Origin: Bacillus xiapuensis
Lineage (GTDB): Bacteria; Bacillota; Bacilli; Bacillales; Domibacillaceae
DNA length: 64,000 nucleotides
Assembly: GCF_002797355.1 (NCBI RefSeq)
Contig: NZ_KZ454939.1
Span: forward strand, 559,828-623,827
Direction: 5' to 3'
Positions within the stretch are counted from its first letter, which is position 1, and every line of letters starts with the position of its first letter. The translations under genes and the position numbers were made by a program. Below, piece after piece: positions 50,552-58,479 of the stretch. Under the pieces are notes generated by a model. It ran no database searches and was not told the DNA's origin. It worked only from the letters and a program-made list of their open reading frames with translations.

Positions 50552-51361
50552 TTGAGTATAGATTTAAGTAACAAAAAAATTCCGAAAGAAGCAATTCAAG
50601 CATTAAAAACTATAGCGGAACTACTTGATAATATGTTAATTGGGGTGTATTTGTATGGTTCGGCAGTAATGGGTGGTTTACGTATGAATAGCGATGTAGA
50701 TATTTTGGTAATAACAAATCAAAGTTTATCTGAAAAAACTCGAAGGAATCTTACAAATAGGTTAATGCTTATATCTGGGAAAATAGGAAACATAAAAGAT
50801 ATGAGGCCTCTTGAAGTTACGGTCATAAATCAAAAGGATATTGTCCCTTGGCATTTCCCCCCCAAATATGAATTTATGTATGGCGAGTGGCTAAGAGAGC
50901 AGTTTGAAAAGGGAGAAATTCCTGAGTCGACTTATGATCCGGATTTAGCAATACTTTTAGCACAACTAAGAAAAAATAGTATTAACCTTTTGGGACCAAA
51001 GGCAACAGAAGTAATTGAGCCTGTGCCAATGACAGATATTCGAAAAGCAATTAAAGAATCGTTGCCCGGGTTGATAGCTAGCATTAACGGTGACGAACGC
51101 AATGTGATTTTAACTTTAGCCAGAATGTGGCTGACAGCATCTACTGGTGAAATTCGCTCAAAAGATCTGGCAGCTGAATGGGCGATACCTCAATTACCCG
51201 ATGAGCATGCTACTTTACTCAACAAAGCGAGAGAGGCTTATTTAGGAGAGTGTGTTGACAAGTGGGAAGGAATGGAATCTGAGGTGGCTGAACTCGTTAA
51301 TCATATGAAAAAGTCTATAGAGTCTTCCCTTAATATCCAATTACCTTTTCGAATAGTTTAA
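50552..51361 (+). CDS. spw: Aminoglycoside 9-adenylyltransferase ANT(9)/Spw type (spectinomycin)
   Basis: A 269-residue ANT(9)-family enzyme that adenylylates spectinomycin. Motif LYGSAVMGGLRMNSDVDILV (about 32-51) holds the metal ligands; GDERNVILTLARMWLTASTGEIRSKDLAAEWAIPQLP is the conserved C-terminal domain. TTG start at 50552 after AAAGGAGATCGAAG. Its order after aadE and apt matches the aadE-apt-spw block of other Gram-positives; lsa(E) and lnu(B), which usually follow, are absent. Confidence 0.9.
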   Translation: MSIDLSNKKIPKEAIQALKTIAELLDNMLIGVYLYGSAVMGGLRMNSDVDILVITNQSLSEKTRRNLTNRLMLISGKIGNIKDMRPLEVTVINQKDIVPWHFPPKYEFMYGEWLREQFEKGEIPESTYDPDLAILLAQLRKNSINLLGPKATEVIEPVPMTDIRKAIKESLPGLIASINGDERNVILTLARMWLTASTGEIRSKDLAAEWAIPQLPDEHATLLNKAREAYLGECVDKWEGMESEVAELVNHMKKSIESSLNIQLPFRIV

Positions 51362-51484
51362 ATATAACAAAGACTAGTTGTTAATGTGCATTATTGATTG
51401 CTTCGATATGTTCCCCCATATATCAGTTTCTTAAAAAATAATCAAAATACCGTTGATACGTTCCCGCGAACGAAAGGGTTAAAA

Positions 51485-51568
51485 ATCAGCTTAAGACATC
51501 AATGCCATCAACTCGAGCCATGTGGAAGTGGTCGTAAAACTTGTTTTAAAAGTGTAACCCAACAATAA
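51485..51568 (+). pseudogene. SEC-C motif protein remnant
   Basis: An open stretch ending at TAA 51566-51568 reads HQLEPCGSGRKTCFKSVTQQ, close to the SEC-C zinc motif (PCGSGKKYKKCC). No start or upstream domain is left. The rest of 51362-52034 has no gene; it holds terminators and the first copy of a duplicated segment. Confidence 0.4.
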
Positions 51569-51664
51569 TCTCCTGTGCCACATAACAAACCCTTGCCACA
51601 ATTAAAACAAAGTTCTGGTACCTGTGGAAAAGGTGTAGGTCAAGGAAGGAACAAAAGAAAAAAC

Positions 51665-51703
51665 AAAGAGGATGGGAACAAAAGTGCCATCCTCTTTCTC
51701 TGT
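51665..51703. terminator. Hairpin within repeat copy 1
   Basis: AAAGAGGATGG pairs with CCATCCTCTTT with A and T tracts on both sides; probably bidirectional. The same hairpin is in copy 2 (54217-54250). Confidence 0.7.
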
Positions 51704-51792
51704 TTGTACTGTTATTAATTCAATCGAGGAAAGAAGAAAGGAATGGTTGAAGTAGAAATTCTGATTATAAGACATAGGGGTAACTTTTCGAG

Positions 51793-51824
51793 AACCGCAT
51801 CTTTGTAAGGGTGCGGTTTTTTAT
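51793..51824 (+). terminator. Terminator in repeat copy 1
   Basis: AACCGCA...TGCGGTT stem followed by TTTTATTTT. Confidence 0.75.
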
Positions 51825-52034
51825 TTTAATTCACGAAATGAAAAACATGATAAAATTGCATTGTGAAAATTGAACATAAAAGCAAAGATATATTTCGTGA
51901 GAAGAAATATACTCATTTTTTGTATTGTAATAGGAGTAATTCTATTTATTGAAGATGTTTTGGTAATGAATGATAAAATTTGTAAGCGAGTGCTGTAACA
52001 ATTTTTCTTATAAAGAATATAAAAGGGGATTCCA

Positions 52035-52547
52035 ATGGAGATAAAATACAACTTAACAGAACAAGATTATTTAAACTTTAATATGTTTCATGTTAAAAAT
52101 TCAAAAGCGGTCAAAAGAACATTGAATATGCAAAGATTTTTAACGCCTATCCTCTTTGTCATTGCATCCTTTGTACTCTCAAAAGTCGGGAGCATGTATT
52201 TTCTCGGACTATTCATTGCCTTTTTGGTAGTGAGTATTCTGTGGATTATTTTCTATCCAAAATATTTCTATTCTTATGTAATCCGAAATACTAAGAAAAT
52301 GATAAAAGAGGGCAGGAACGATGGCTTATTAGGTGAACACCATATGATTTTATCTGAGGAAGGAATCATCGATTCGACTTCTAAAAGTGAAACAAAGGCA
52401 AGCTGGTCGGGTATTCAAACTTTAAGCGAGGACAAGCATAACATCTATCTTTATAACAGCTCAGTAAGTGCATACATCCTTCCAAAAAGAGAGTTAGATG
52501 ACGCTGAGGAAATAAAGACTTATCTTAAATCGAAGGTGCAAAAGTGA
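52035..52547 (+). CDS. YcxB-family membrane protein
   Basis: A 170-residue protein with a two-segment membrane anchor (FLTPILFVIASFVLSKVGSMYFLGLFIAFLVVSILWIIF, about 38-75) and a C-terminal YcxB-like beta domain (GEHHMILSEEGIIDSTSKSETKASWSGIQTL, YILPKRELDD). Function unknown. ATG 52035 after AAAAGGGGATTCCA. It overlaps the DUF5071 start. A second copy of its first 14 codons lies at 54578. Confidence 0.8.
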   Translation: MEIKYNLTEQDYLNFNMFHVKNSKAVKRTLNMQRFLTPILFVIASFVLSKVGSMYFLGLFIAFLVVSILWIIFYPKYFYSYVIRNTKKMIKEGRNDGLLGEHHMILSEEGIIDSTSKSETKASWSGIQTLSEDKHNIYLYNSSVSAYILPKRELDDAEEIKTYLKSKVQK

Positions 52548-52933
52548 ATATTTACGATAAATACTTGCCAAAGAATAAGCATGACTTTGATAGAGTGCAT
52601 AAATTAAAGAAAATGGATAGAACCGAACTCTTGCCTCTGCTACCTGGTCTTATGGAATGGGTTCAGGATATGAATTGGCCGATAGCAGAGGAAGTGGCTC
52701 AACTAATACTTACGTTCCCGAATGAGATTGTTCCTCTTGTTAAGGAAGTTTTCAAAACGAATGATGATGTGTGGAAGTATTGGTGCTTAGAAATTTTGGT
52801 TCATAGATTGCCTATGGAATCGAGGCAGTTATTTAAAGATGATTTAATTAGACTGATTGAAAGACCAACGGCAGGAGAGAAATATGAAGAATTTGATGAA
52901 ATAGCTATCAAAATTTTGCAAACTATTGTATGA
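52544..52933 (+). CDS. DUF5071 family protein
   Basis: A 129-residue DUF5071 protein: LYDKYLPKNK-like start and LPGLMEWVQDMNWPIAEEVAQLILTFPNEIVPLVKEVFKTNDDVWKYWCLEILVHRL. Bacterial members often sit in immunity-type gene arrays. GTG start at 52544 overlapping the YcxB stop. HEAT-like helical repeats are likely. Confidence 0.85.
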   Translation: MNIYDKYLPKNKHDFDRVHKLKKMDRTELLPLLPGLMEWVQDMNWPIAEEVAQLILTFPNEIVPLVKEVFKTNDDVWKYWCLEILVHRLPMESRQLFKDDLIRLIERPTAGEKYEEFDEIAIKILQTIV

Positions 52934-53082
52934 ATGGAAAAGACAAACATAAAGGCTTATTTTTCAGCGTTATTCAGATTAGAAATCATGAAAAACCAGC
53001 TATGTACTTAGAGAGTAAATTCATTCGTTTTGTTGATTCTATAGGGGCAGAAATAGATTTTGACCTTTATGTTTATAGCTGA
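52930..53082 (+). pseudogene. DUF4279-like C-terminal fragment
   Basis: A 50-residue frame (HKGLFFSVIQIRNHEKPAMYLESKFIRFVDSIGAEIDFDLYVYS) that looks like the C-terminal part of DUF4279 proteins (~130 residues). It starts inside the DUF5071 stop without its own ribosome site, so it is probably a fragment left by a deletion. Family call from memory of the SIGAEIDFDLYV ending. Confidence 0.4.
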
Positions 53083-53132
53083 TGAATACGTAGGTCAGTG
53101 GCTTCTTGTGCTAAATTGGAAGGAGTATGTAT

Positions 53133-53492
53133 ATGAAAGCTAACCAAATTATTTTGTCATTACTCCCAGTTCCATTTTTATTTCATTTTTATGAGTACAA
53201 TAGTTACCTTATTAAACAAGAAGCTGTACTTTTATTCCCAGCTTTTCTATTGTTCATAATTGTTGTGGGAATACAGCTAAGGAAGCTTAAATTATCCTTG
53301 TTTATGGGGATGAACATTTTAATGACCATCATTTCTTTAATGTTAGGTTACTTCTTTATTGCAAATGATGGAGGGTGGTTTAAACCATTTGGAAGAGACA
53401 TAGCAATTATATTTATATCGGTTGTTTATATTTTAGGGCAGTTAATTATAAGGTGGATTAGTAAAGCCGTAACAACCGACAAAGAAAATTAA
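53133..53492 (+). CDS. Hypothetical four-helix membrane protein (119 aa)
   Basis: A 119-residue protein with four hydrophobic segments: IILSLLPVPFLFHFYEY, AVLLFPAFLLFIIVVGIQL, LFMGMNILMTIISLMLGYFFIAN and IAIIFISVVYILGQLIIRWI. ATG 53133 is 8 bases after GGAAGGAG. No family recognised. It resembles small membrane proteins of Bacillus accessory islands. Confidence 0.7.
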   Translation: MKANQIILSLLPVPFLFHFYEYNSYLIKQEAVLLFPAFLLFIIVVGIQLRKLKLSLFMGMNILMTIISLMLGYFFIANDGGWFKPFGRDIAIIFISVVYILGQLIIRWISKAVTTDKEN

Positions 53493-53551
53493 GATGTTGA
53501 GCTTTTTGGGAACAATGACAATAGTGTATTGAAATATGGGTTTTTTTACAG

Positions 53552-54036
53552 ATGCCGATAAAGTTTATTAACATAAAAGTGGGTGTCAGATTGGATGATA
53601 TAATGTGTGTGGTAGAGTCGCTTAGAAGTAAAAAAGGGAAGGTAATCGAAATACCTAAATGGGGTGTGTATCTAAGAAAGCAATGGGAAGGCAGTTTTGC
53701 TAATCATCTTAATGATAAAGAAAAGAAATCTATTTATCTTCATGACCAAGGTGATTATTGTGGCTATTTATGGCATGTATTTAGTTATGAAAAAAAGAAT
53801 TGCTTGAAAGACGAACAAGCCGATATAGCATTTAACAAAGAGCCGAAACAATCCTGTTATGTTTTTTTCAGCACTCCGATGATGCATTGATTCTTGAAAA
53901 CGCTTCTTCATTAACTGTCGATGATTTTGTGAACGAGGAAGATGTGTATGTGGTGGATAAAAACTTTAACTGGACTTATGTGAGAACCCATGAAACAAGC
54001 TGTTATGGTCCTTATTTCAGCAGAAAAAGTCTTTAA
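53552..54036 (+). pseudogene. DUF4275 family gene with a frameshift in a T-run
   Basis: The first frame (53552-53890) reads WEGSFANHLNDKEKKSIYLHDQGDYCGYLWHVFSYEKKNCLKDEQADIAFN, then CYVFFSTPMMH and stops. After the run of seven T at 53862-53868 the -1 frame continues with the expected family ending (FFQHSDDALILENASSLTVDDF...DKNFNWTYVRTHETSCYGPYF) to TAA 54034-54036. One lost T (eight to seven) explains it. The full protein would be about 160 residues. Confidence 0.8.
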
Positions 54037-54124
54037 AAGTTGTTGATAGTAAGAGGAGAATTTGTTGTTTCCTTAATCCTTTATTCCTTCCCCCTGTATT
54101 ACTATGTAAAACCAAATTAAACTA

Positions 54125-54618
54125 CTGTGTCATATAACAAACTCTTGCCATAATCAAAACAAAGTGCTGGCACCCTGTGGAAAACGTGTAGGTCAAGGAA
54201 GGAACAAAAGAAAAAACAAAGAGGATGGGAACAAAAGCGCCATCCTCTTTCTCTGTTTGTACTCTTATTAATTCAATCGAAGAAAGAAGAGAGAAATGGT
54301 TAAAGTAGAAAGACATATGAATAATTTTCCGAGAACTGCATCTTTGTAAGAGGGCGGTTGTTTACTTCAAATTACTAAATAAAAAATGGGATAAAATTGT
54401 GTTGTGGAAATTAAACATAAAAGCAAAAGTATTTTTCGTGAGAAGAAATATACTCATTTTTTGTATTGTAATAGGAGTAATTCTATTTATTGAAGATGTT
54501 TTGGTAATGATGATAAAATTTTTTAGCAAGTGCTTTATTCATTTTTCTTGTAAAGAATATAAAAGGGGGGGACGCCAATGGAGATAAAATACCACTTAAC
54601 TGCAGAAGATTATTTAAT
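54125..54618 (+). repeat. ~500-bp direct repeat, copy 2
   Basis: The second copy of 51573-52075 with about nine-tenths of bases kept by eye. It retains both hairpins (first at 54217-54250) and the leader GTGAGAAGAAATATACTC. It ends in the broken start of a second YcxB gene. No other gene is present between 54037 and 54693. Confidence 0.85.
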
Positions 54619-54640
54619 AGAGTTTAGCTCCTTTATTTGA
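54578..54640 (+). pseudogene. Truncated second YcxB gene start
   Basis: ATG 54578 followed by MEIKYHLTAEDYLIEF, matching the YcxB start at 52035, then divergent sequence and a stop at 54640. It marks the right end of the duplicated segment. Confidence 0.75.
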
Positions 54641-54693
54641 TAAAATATTCTGAACTTATAATTTGATAGATCAAATTGTATGGAGGGGTTAAT

Positions 54694-55236
54694 ATGTTTG
54701 TTCATAAAATCGATGAAGATTTATCTTTAAAACTAATGGAATTAAGGGATGGAGAAAGGATATTCGAATTAACCAATAATTCAAGGGAGTATTTAAGAGA
54801 ATGGCTTCCATGGCTAGATACTACAATAAAACTTGAAGATACAGTTGAATTTATAAAAACGTGTTTAAAAGGTTTTGCTGAAAATAAAAGTCTACATACA
54901 GTCATTTTATTCAAAGGGAATATCGTTGGAGTTGCTGGCTTTAATCGTATTAATTGGTCAAACAATACAGCATATATTGGCTATTGGCTTGGGAAAGGGT
55001 ATCAAGGAAATGGTATTATGACAAGGGTTGCAAAAGCATTAACGGATTATGCGTTTACTGAATTAAAATTAAATAAAGTGGAAATTAGGGCTGCGGTGGG
55101 GAATAAGAAAAGTAGAAGTATACCTGAAAGACTAGATTTCGTTAATGAGGGCTGTATTAGAAGAGCAGAATGGTTATACGACCATTATGTTGACCATGTT
55201 ATTTATGGGATACTAGCCGATGAATGGAGTAAATAG
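54694..55236 (+). CDS. GNAT-family acetyltransferase, RimJ/RimL type
   Basis: A 180-residue acetyltransferase similar to ribosomal-protein-serine acetyltransferases (Bacillus YdaF): LSLKLMELRDGERIFELTNNSREYLREWLPWLD, then the acetyl-CoA loop region AYIGYWLGKGYQGNGIMTRVAKALTDYAF (about 96-125) and NKVEIRAAVGNKKSRSIPERLDFVNEGCIRRAEWLYDHYVDHVIYGI. ATG 54694 after ATGGAGGGGTTAAT. Confidence 0.9.
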   Translation: MFVHKIDEDLSLKLMELRDGERIFELTNNSREYLREWLPWLDTTIKLEDTVEFIKTCLKGFAENKSLHTVILFKGNIVGVAGFNRINWSNNTAYIGYWLGKGYQGNGIMTRVAKALTDYAFTELKLNKVEIRAAVGNKKSRSIPERLDFVNEGCIRRAEWLYDHYVDHVIYGILADEWSK

Positions 55237-55254
55237 AAAAAGTATTAAGAAAAA

Positions 55255-55780
55255 TGTCTCTTCGCCATTGTTTGTGATGTGCACAGAATTCCGACAATAA
55301 GCTAGCTGGATTGGTGCCTGCTCAAATTCTCTCCCAGACTATCCACCAACTATGCTCCCCAAAATGATGAAGAAGGAGAGGGGCTGGGACACCTGTTTTT
55401 CGTAAGTTTTCCCTGTGCACTCCCAAAATACACGTAGGCTAAAGCGGTGACGGATTCTATATCCGAATGCTCGCCGTTTTATATTCTTAATTTTGTAATT
55501 CGCCCCTTCAGTTCTTCCATTCGTATATGCTGTTTTAAAGTACTGCATAAACTGTGGCCGCCGTTTGCGCCACTTGATGAAAGGATTCAAAATGACTGCT
55601 CCAAGCTAACTGTAGCCATTCCGTTAATAAAACTTCGGCTGATTCGTAATCTACAGAAGATTCGTTCAACGGTGGAATACGCCATGTTGAATTTTCGACT
55701 AATGTCTTGAATGGTCGTGCCGAGAACTTGTTCATAAATAAAGTGAAATGTAACTATTTTGGTATTATAGGAACCCAAAG
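55255..55780 (-). mobile_element. ISL3-family insertion sequence remnant, internally deleted
   Basis: On the minus strand a helix-turn-helix fragment (YEQVLGTTIQDISRKFNMAYSTVERIF, 55587-55778) is followed, in another frame, by the transposase C-terminus (YTNGRTEGANYKIKNIKRRAFGYRIRHRF, 55339-55590). The DDE catalytic core between them is gone. CTCTTCGCCATTGTTTGTGATG near 55260 looks like the IS terminal end. The left part abuts the AraC gene. Confidence 0.75.
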
Positions 55781-56602
55781 CTCACTATTAGGAACTCTAT
55801 CAGGCGCTAATTGATTCTCAATACAAGGCAGGTCTGCCAATTCGTATCCTGAACTGGGTAGCCACTCCGTATATAGACGCTTCCAAGCATCAGTAATATT
55901 AGGGAAAACAGCCCATGTACTTTTAGGTATCACTATTTTCTCCATATCGTTAGAGAATTCATTTTTATAACGGCAACCCATAAAATAATCAAAGTCTTCA
56001 TCTGTGATTGAAGCCTGTGTTCCACATACACCTAAAATCCCTTCCATATTGCATTGTGGATTTTCCCAAGACATATCAATGAGTCGTTGTAACAATCCGT
56101 TCTTATTTGCATCCTCCCATAATTTAGGTATAATACTAAAAGCATCATTTGTAACGACTTTTTGTTTAACTCCGACAATCTCAATCTCAAAATCTAAAAC
56201 TTCAATTCTATAGTCCATTTCTACATCCCCTTTAATCGTAATTTGAAAGGAAAGTCTCGGAAAGGCTTTTAATTCAATCCCTTTACTTCGGGCCACTGTT
56301 GGAACAACTCCATGGAGGTTCTTAAAAGCACGACTGAAGGAATCGGGAGAATCATATCCATACTTAAGGGCAAGGTCAATGATTCTAACAGCAGTGTTTT
56401 TTTGAAGTTCAAATGCCGCTTGTGATAAACGTCTCCGCCTAATATATTCTGATAAAGACACCCCTGTCATAGACGAAAACATTCTTGGAAAATGATACTC
56501 AGGACAGCAAGCCAGTCTTGCTACTTCTTTGGCATCTATTTCACCCGATAAATTTTTTTCAATATAATCCATTGCTCTATTTATTCTCTCTAACCAATCC
56601 AT
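55754..56602 (-). CDS. AraC-family regulator with GyrI-like effector domain
   Basis: A 282-residue protein. Residues about 8-105 are the AraC DNA-binding domain with two helix-turn-helix motifs (DAKEVARLACCPEYHFPRMFSSMTG; IDLALKYGYDSPDSFSRAFKNLHG). Residues 130-282 are a GyrI/SOUL-like ligand domain (YRIEVLDFEIEIVGVKQKV... STWAVFPNITDAWKRLYTEWLPSSGYELADLPCIE). The last codons touch the ISL3 remnant, but the ending LWVPIIPK looks natural. ATG 56602 after GAAAGGAGAAGAAA on the minus strand. Confidence 0.9.
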   Translation of the reverse strand: MDWLERINRAMDYIEKNLSGEIDAKEVARLACCPEYHFPRMFSSMTGVSLSEYIRRRRLSQAAFELQKNTAVRIIDLALKYGYDSPDSFSRAFKNLHGVVPTVARSKGIELKAFPRLSFQITIKGDVEMDYRIEVLDFEIEIVGVKQKVVTNDAFSIIPKLWEDANKNGLLQRLIDMSWENPQCNMEGILGVCGTQASITDEDFDYFMGCRYKNEFSNDMEKIVIPKSTWAVFPNITDAWKRLYTEWLPSSGYELADLPCIENQLAPDRVPNSELWVPIIPK

Positions 56603-56800
56603 TTTCTTCTCCTTTCAACAACGAATATTATATGAAAAAGAAATCTTTTGTCCGACATTTTCTGCACAAAAAATATCGGATAAAATTACTCAATTTACTT
56701 AATTCAATTATCTTAAGAAAATATCCTTCTTGAACTAACCTGCCCGTTAGTTGAAAAGGAATAGCTCTCTTCCTCTATCGCACCTGCTTACTCAACTACG

Positions 56801-57310
56801 TTAGGCATCCTGTTTACCGTTGCTGCTAGTTTTTATAAAGCCAATCAATTCTTCACCAAAAGCATTGATTTTCATTTCTCCAATTCCATGAATAGTTTTC
56901 AAAACAACCAGATTACATGGTTGTTTTAGAATTAATTCTTCCAATGGTTTGTTGCTAAATATGTGAAATGCTTTTACGTTTTGTCCTGTTGCTAATTTCA
57001 TCCGAAATCGTTTCAATGTCTCTTCTAAATCGTTATTATTTGTATTAACTGATACCATCAATTCATTGCTTTCATTTTGTTTACTGATTGTTTCTTCTAA
57101 TAACTTCATTTCTACCATACGATTATCCAAAAAATGAACTGGCGATGATTTTTCGAGTTCTTGTTTTATATATCCCACTAAACCGTCTACACGTAGTATT
57201 TTTTTCTTTACATGTTCACTTGTTTTTTTCGTATTGATAACCGTTTTAATATTTGAAAAAACAACGACACTTTTTATTGGTGTTCGTGTAACTGCACCTA
57301 TGTCTCTCAT
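56801..57310 (-). pseudogene. 5'-truncated NERD/HRDC-domain protein
   Basis: A 169-residue frame. Residues 1-70 read as the end of a NERD nuclease-related domain (TRTPIKSVVVFSN...LRVDGLVGYIKQEL), and residues 105-165 as an HRDC domain (FRMKLATGQNVKAFHIFSNKPLEELI...LKTIHGIGEMKINAFGEELIGFIK). The frame is open upstream of the ATG (EEEVFESY) to a stop near 57352, so the first ~100 residues of a normal NERD-HRDC protein were lost. It is probably non-functional. Confidence 0.7.
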
Positions 57311-57467
57311 ATAAGATTCAAAAACTTCTTCTTCAGAAGGAGATTCGTGATCTTATGGTGAAGGGTTTTTTTATAAAATTGAAAAAATAATTACTTTTAA
57401 CTAGGTAAATATAGTGATATTGTAAGTGTAATGGTAAAAAAGTTTCATTAATGGAAGAGGGGATCAT

Positions 57468-57971
57468 ATGCAAGTGAGGAAAGCGGATTTTCAATATGGA
57501 GCGCTATTATCTGTGCTAATCAACTCAGGCAATCCGCCTATTTTGGTTGGAGAAAGTGACAAGAGAAATATTTATCAAATTGATACAAATCGCGGCAGTT
57601 ATTATATTTACGCCAAATATCGATTAAAGAACGTGAACAATTTAGATCGCATTAATTGGAACTTTTCATTTACAGAGGCTGAAATTCAAGAAATAAGAAG
57701 TTTATTGGAAGAAGGAAAAAATGTACGGTTTGCTTTCGTCTGTTCGGCGATAAAAGGAACAACGGATCGCTATGAAATAGTATTAGCGGATGCTGATCAA
57801 GTTAGACAGTGCATTAATATTTACGGTAACTGTAATGGGGCAAAAAGATTGAATGTAGTATATATCAAGAATCACAGATATTTGCAAATTTACGGCAGTG
57901 ATCGAGCCGACAAAATTGAAGATATTTCCAATACCATCCGTGTGGATCGTGATTGGATGAGCAGATTATAA
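57468..57971 (+). CDS. Hypothetical protein (167 aa)
   Basis: A 167-residue protein with no family that I recognise. The middle (IYQIDTNRGSYYIYAKYRLKNVNNLDRINWNFSFTEAEIQEIRSLLEEGKNVRFAFVCSAIKG) has the look of a small alpha/beta nuclease- or SRA-like fold, and KRLNVVYIKNHRYLQIYGSDRADKIEDISNTI closes it. ATG 57468 follows GGAAGAGGGGATCAT. It stands alone beside a defence-type gene, so a defence role is conceivable but not shown. Confidence 0.65.
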   Translation: MQVRKADFQYGALLSVLINSGNPPILVGESDKRNIYQIDTNRGSYYIYAKYRLKNVNNLDRINWNFSFTEAEIQEIRSLLEEGKNVRFAFVCSAIKGTTDRYEIVLADADQVRQCINIYGNCNGAKRLNVVYIKNHRYLQIYGSDRADKIEDISNTIRVDRDWMSRL

Positions 57972-58479
57972 AGGCATATTATCGCCTTTTAACGCCTTCA
58001 GTTAGCGGTAAAAAAGAGACTTAAAGGTGGCAAAAATGGACTATTATCACATGATTGATAACAAACAAAATGGTTTAGTTGTTGAGGTGTTAAAAGGCAT
58101 ATAGAAAAAGGCAGCAAGCATTGATAGCAGCTGCCTATTTTGCGCTATATGCGCTTTGTTAGGCTCACCGCTATTTTTGTAAAAGAAAGGCTGCATACTA
58201 GAGTCGGCAGATAAGCGCTTCCTCCTCAAATCATCTATTCAAACTATGAAGGAATCTTTAAATAAACACTATTTAGCGAAGAAACAGGGGGCTGCCAACG
58301 AAATTGTTACTAATAGAAACCATTTTAATGAGAGAGTCTTCCGTGTCAGAAAAAGAAGCAAGAGGATATAAACAAGCCTCTCATTACTTTGAAATGATCT
58401 AGCTGTATAGTCAATTGCAAGATCAAAATGAATAGATAAATATTTAAAAGTTAAATTCGATAGAAGTAGGAGATTTATT
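57972..58479. other. Intergenic stretch, no recognised gene
   Basis: 508 bp without a supported gene. A GGCAGC...GCTGCC hairpin at about 58109-58135 has a T-tract on the minus strand. Scattered short frames (for example NEIVTNRNHFNERVFRV near 58300) look like decayed coding sequence. Confidence 0.5.

Larger units (their letters stand above)
51573..52075 (+). repeat. ~500-bp direct repeat, copy 1
   Basis: From GTGCCACATAACAAACCCTTGCC to the first codons of the YcxB-like gene this segment is repeated, with scattered changes, at 54125-54618 about 2.55 kb on. It includes two hairpins, a promoter-like region and the ribosome site AAAAGGGGATTCCA. The copies flank a small-gene block, which suggests tandem duplication followed by loss. 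Confidence 0.85.

Noticed and set aside
54399-54587. Small gene in repeat copy 2
   Set aside because: It is the leader of the duplicated segment; the frame is not kept in copy 1, so it is not under coding selection.
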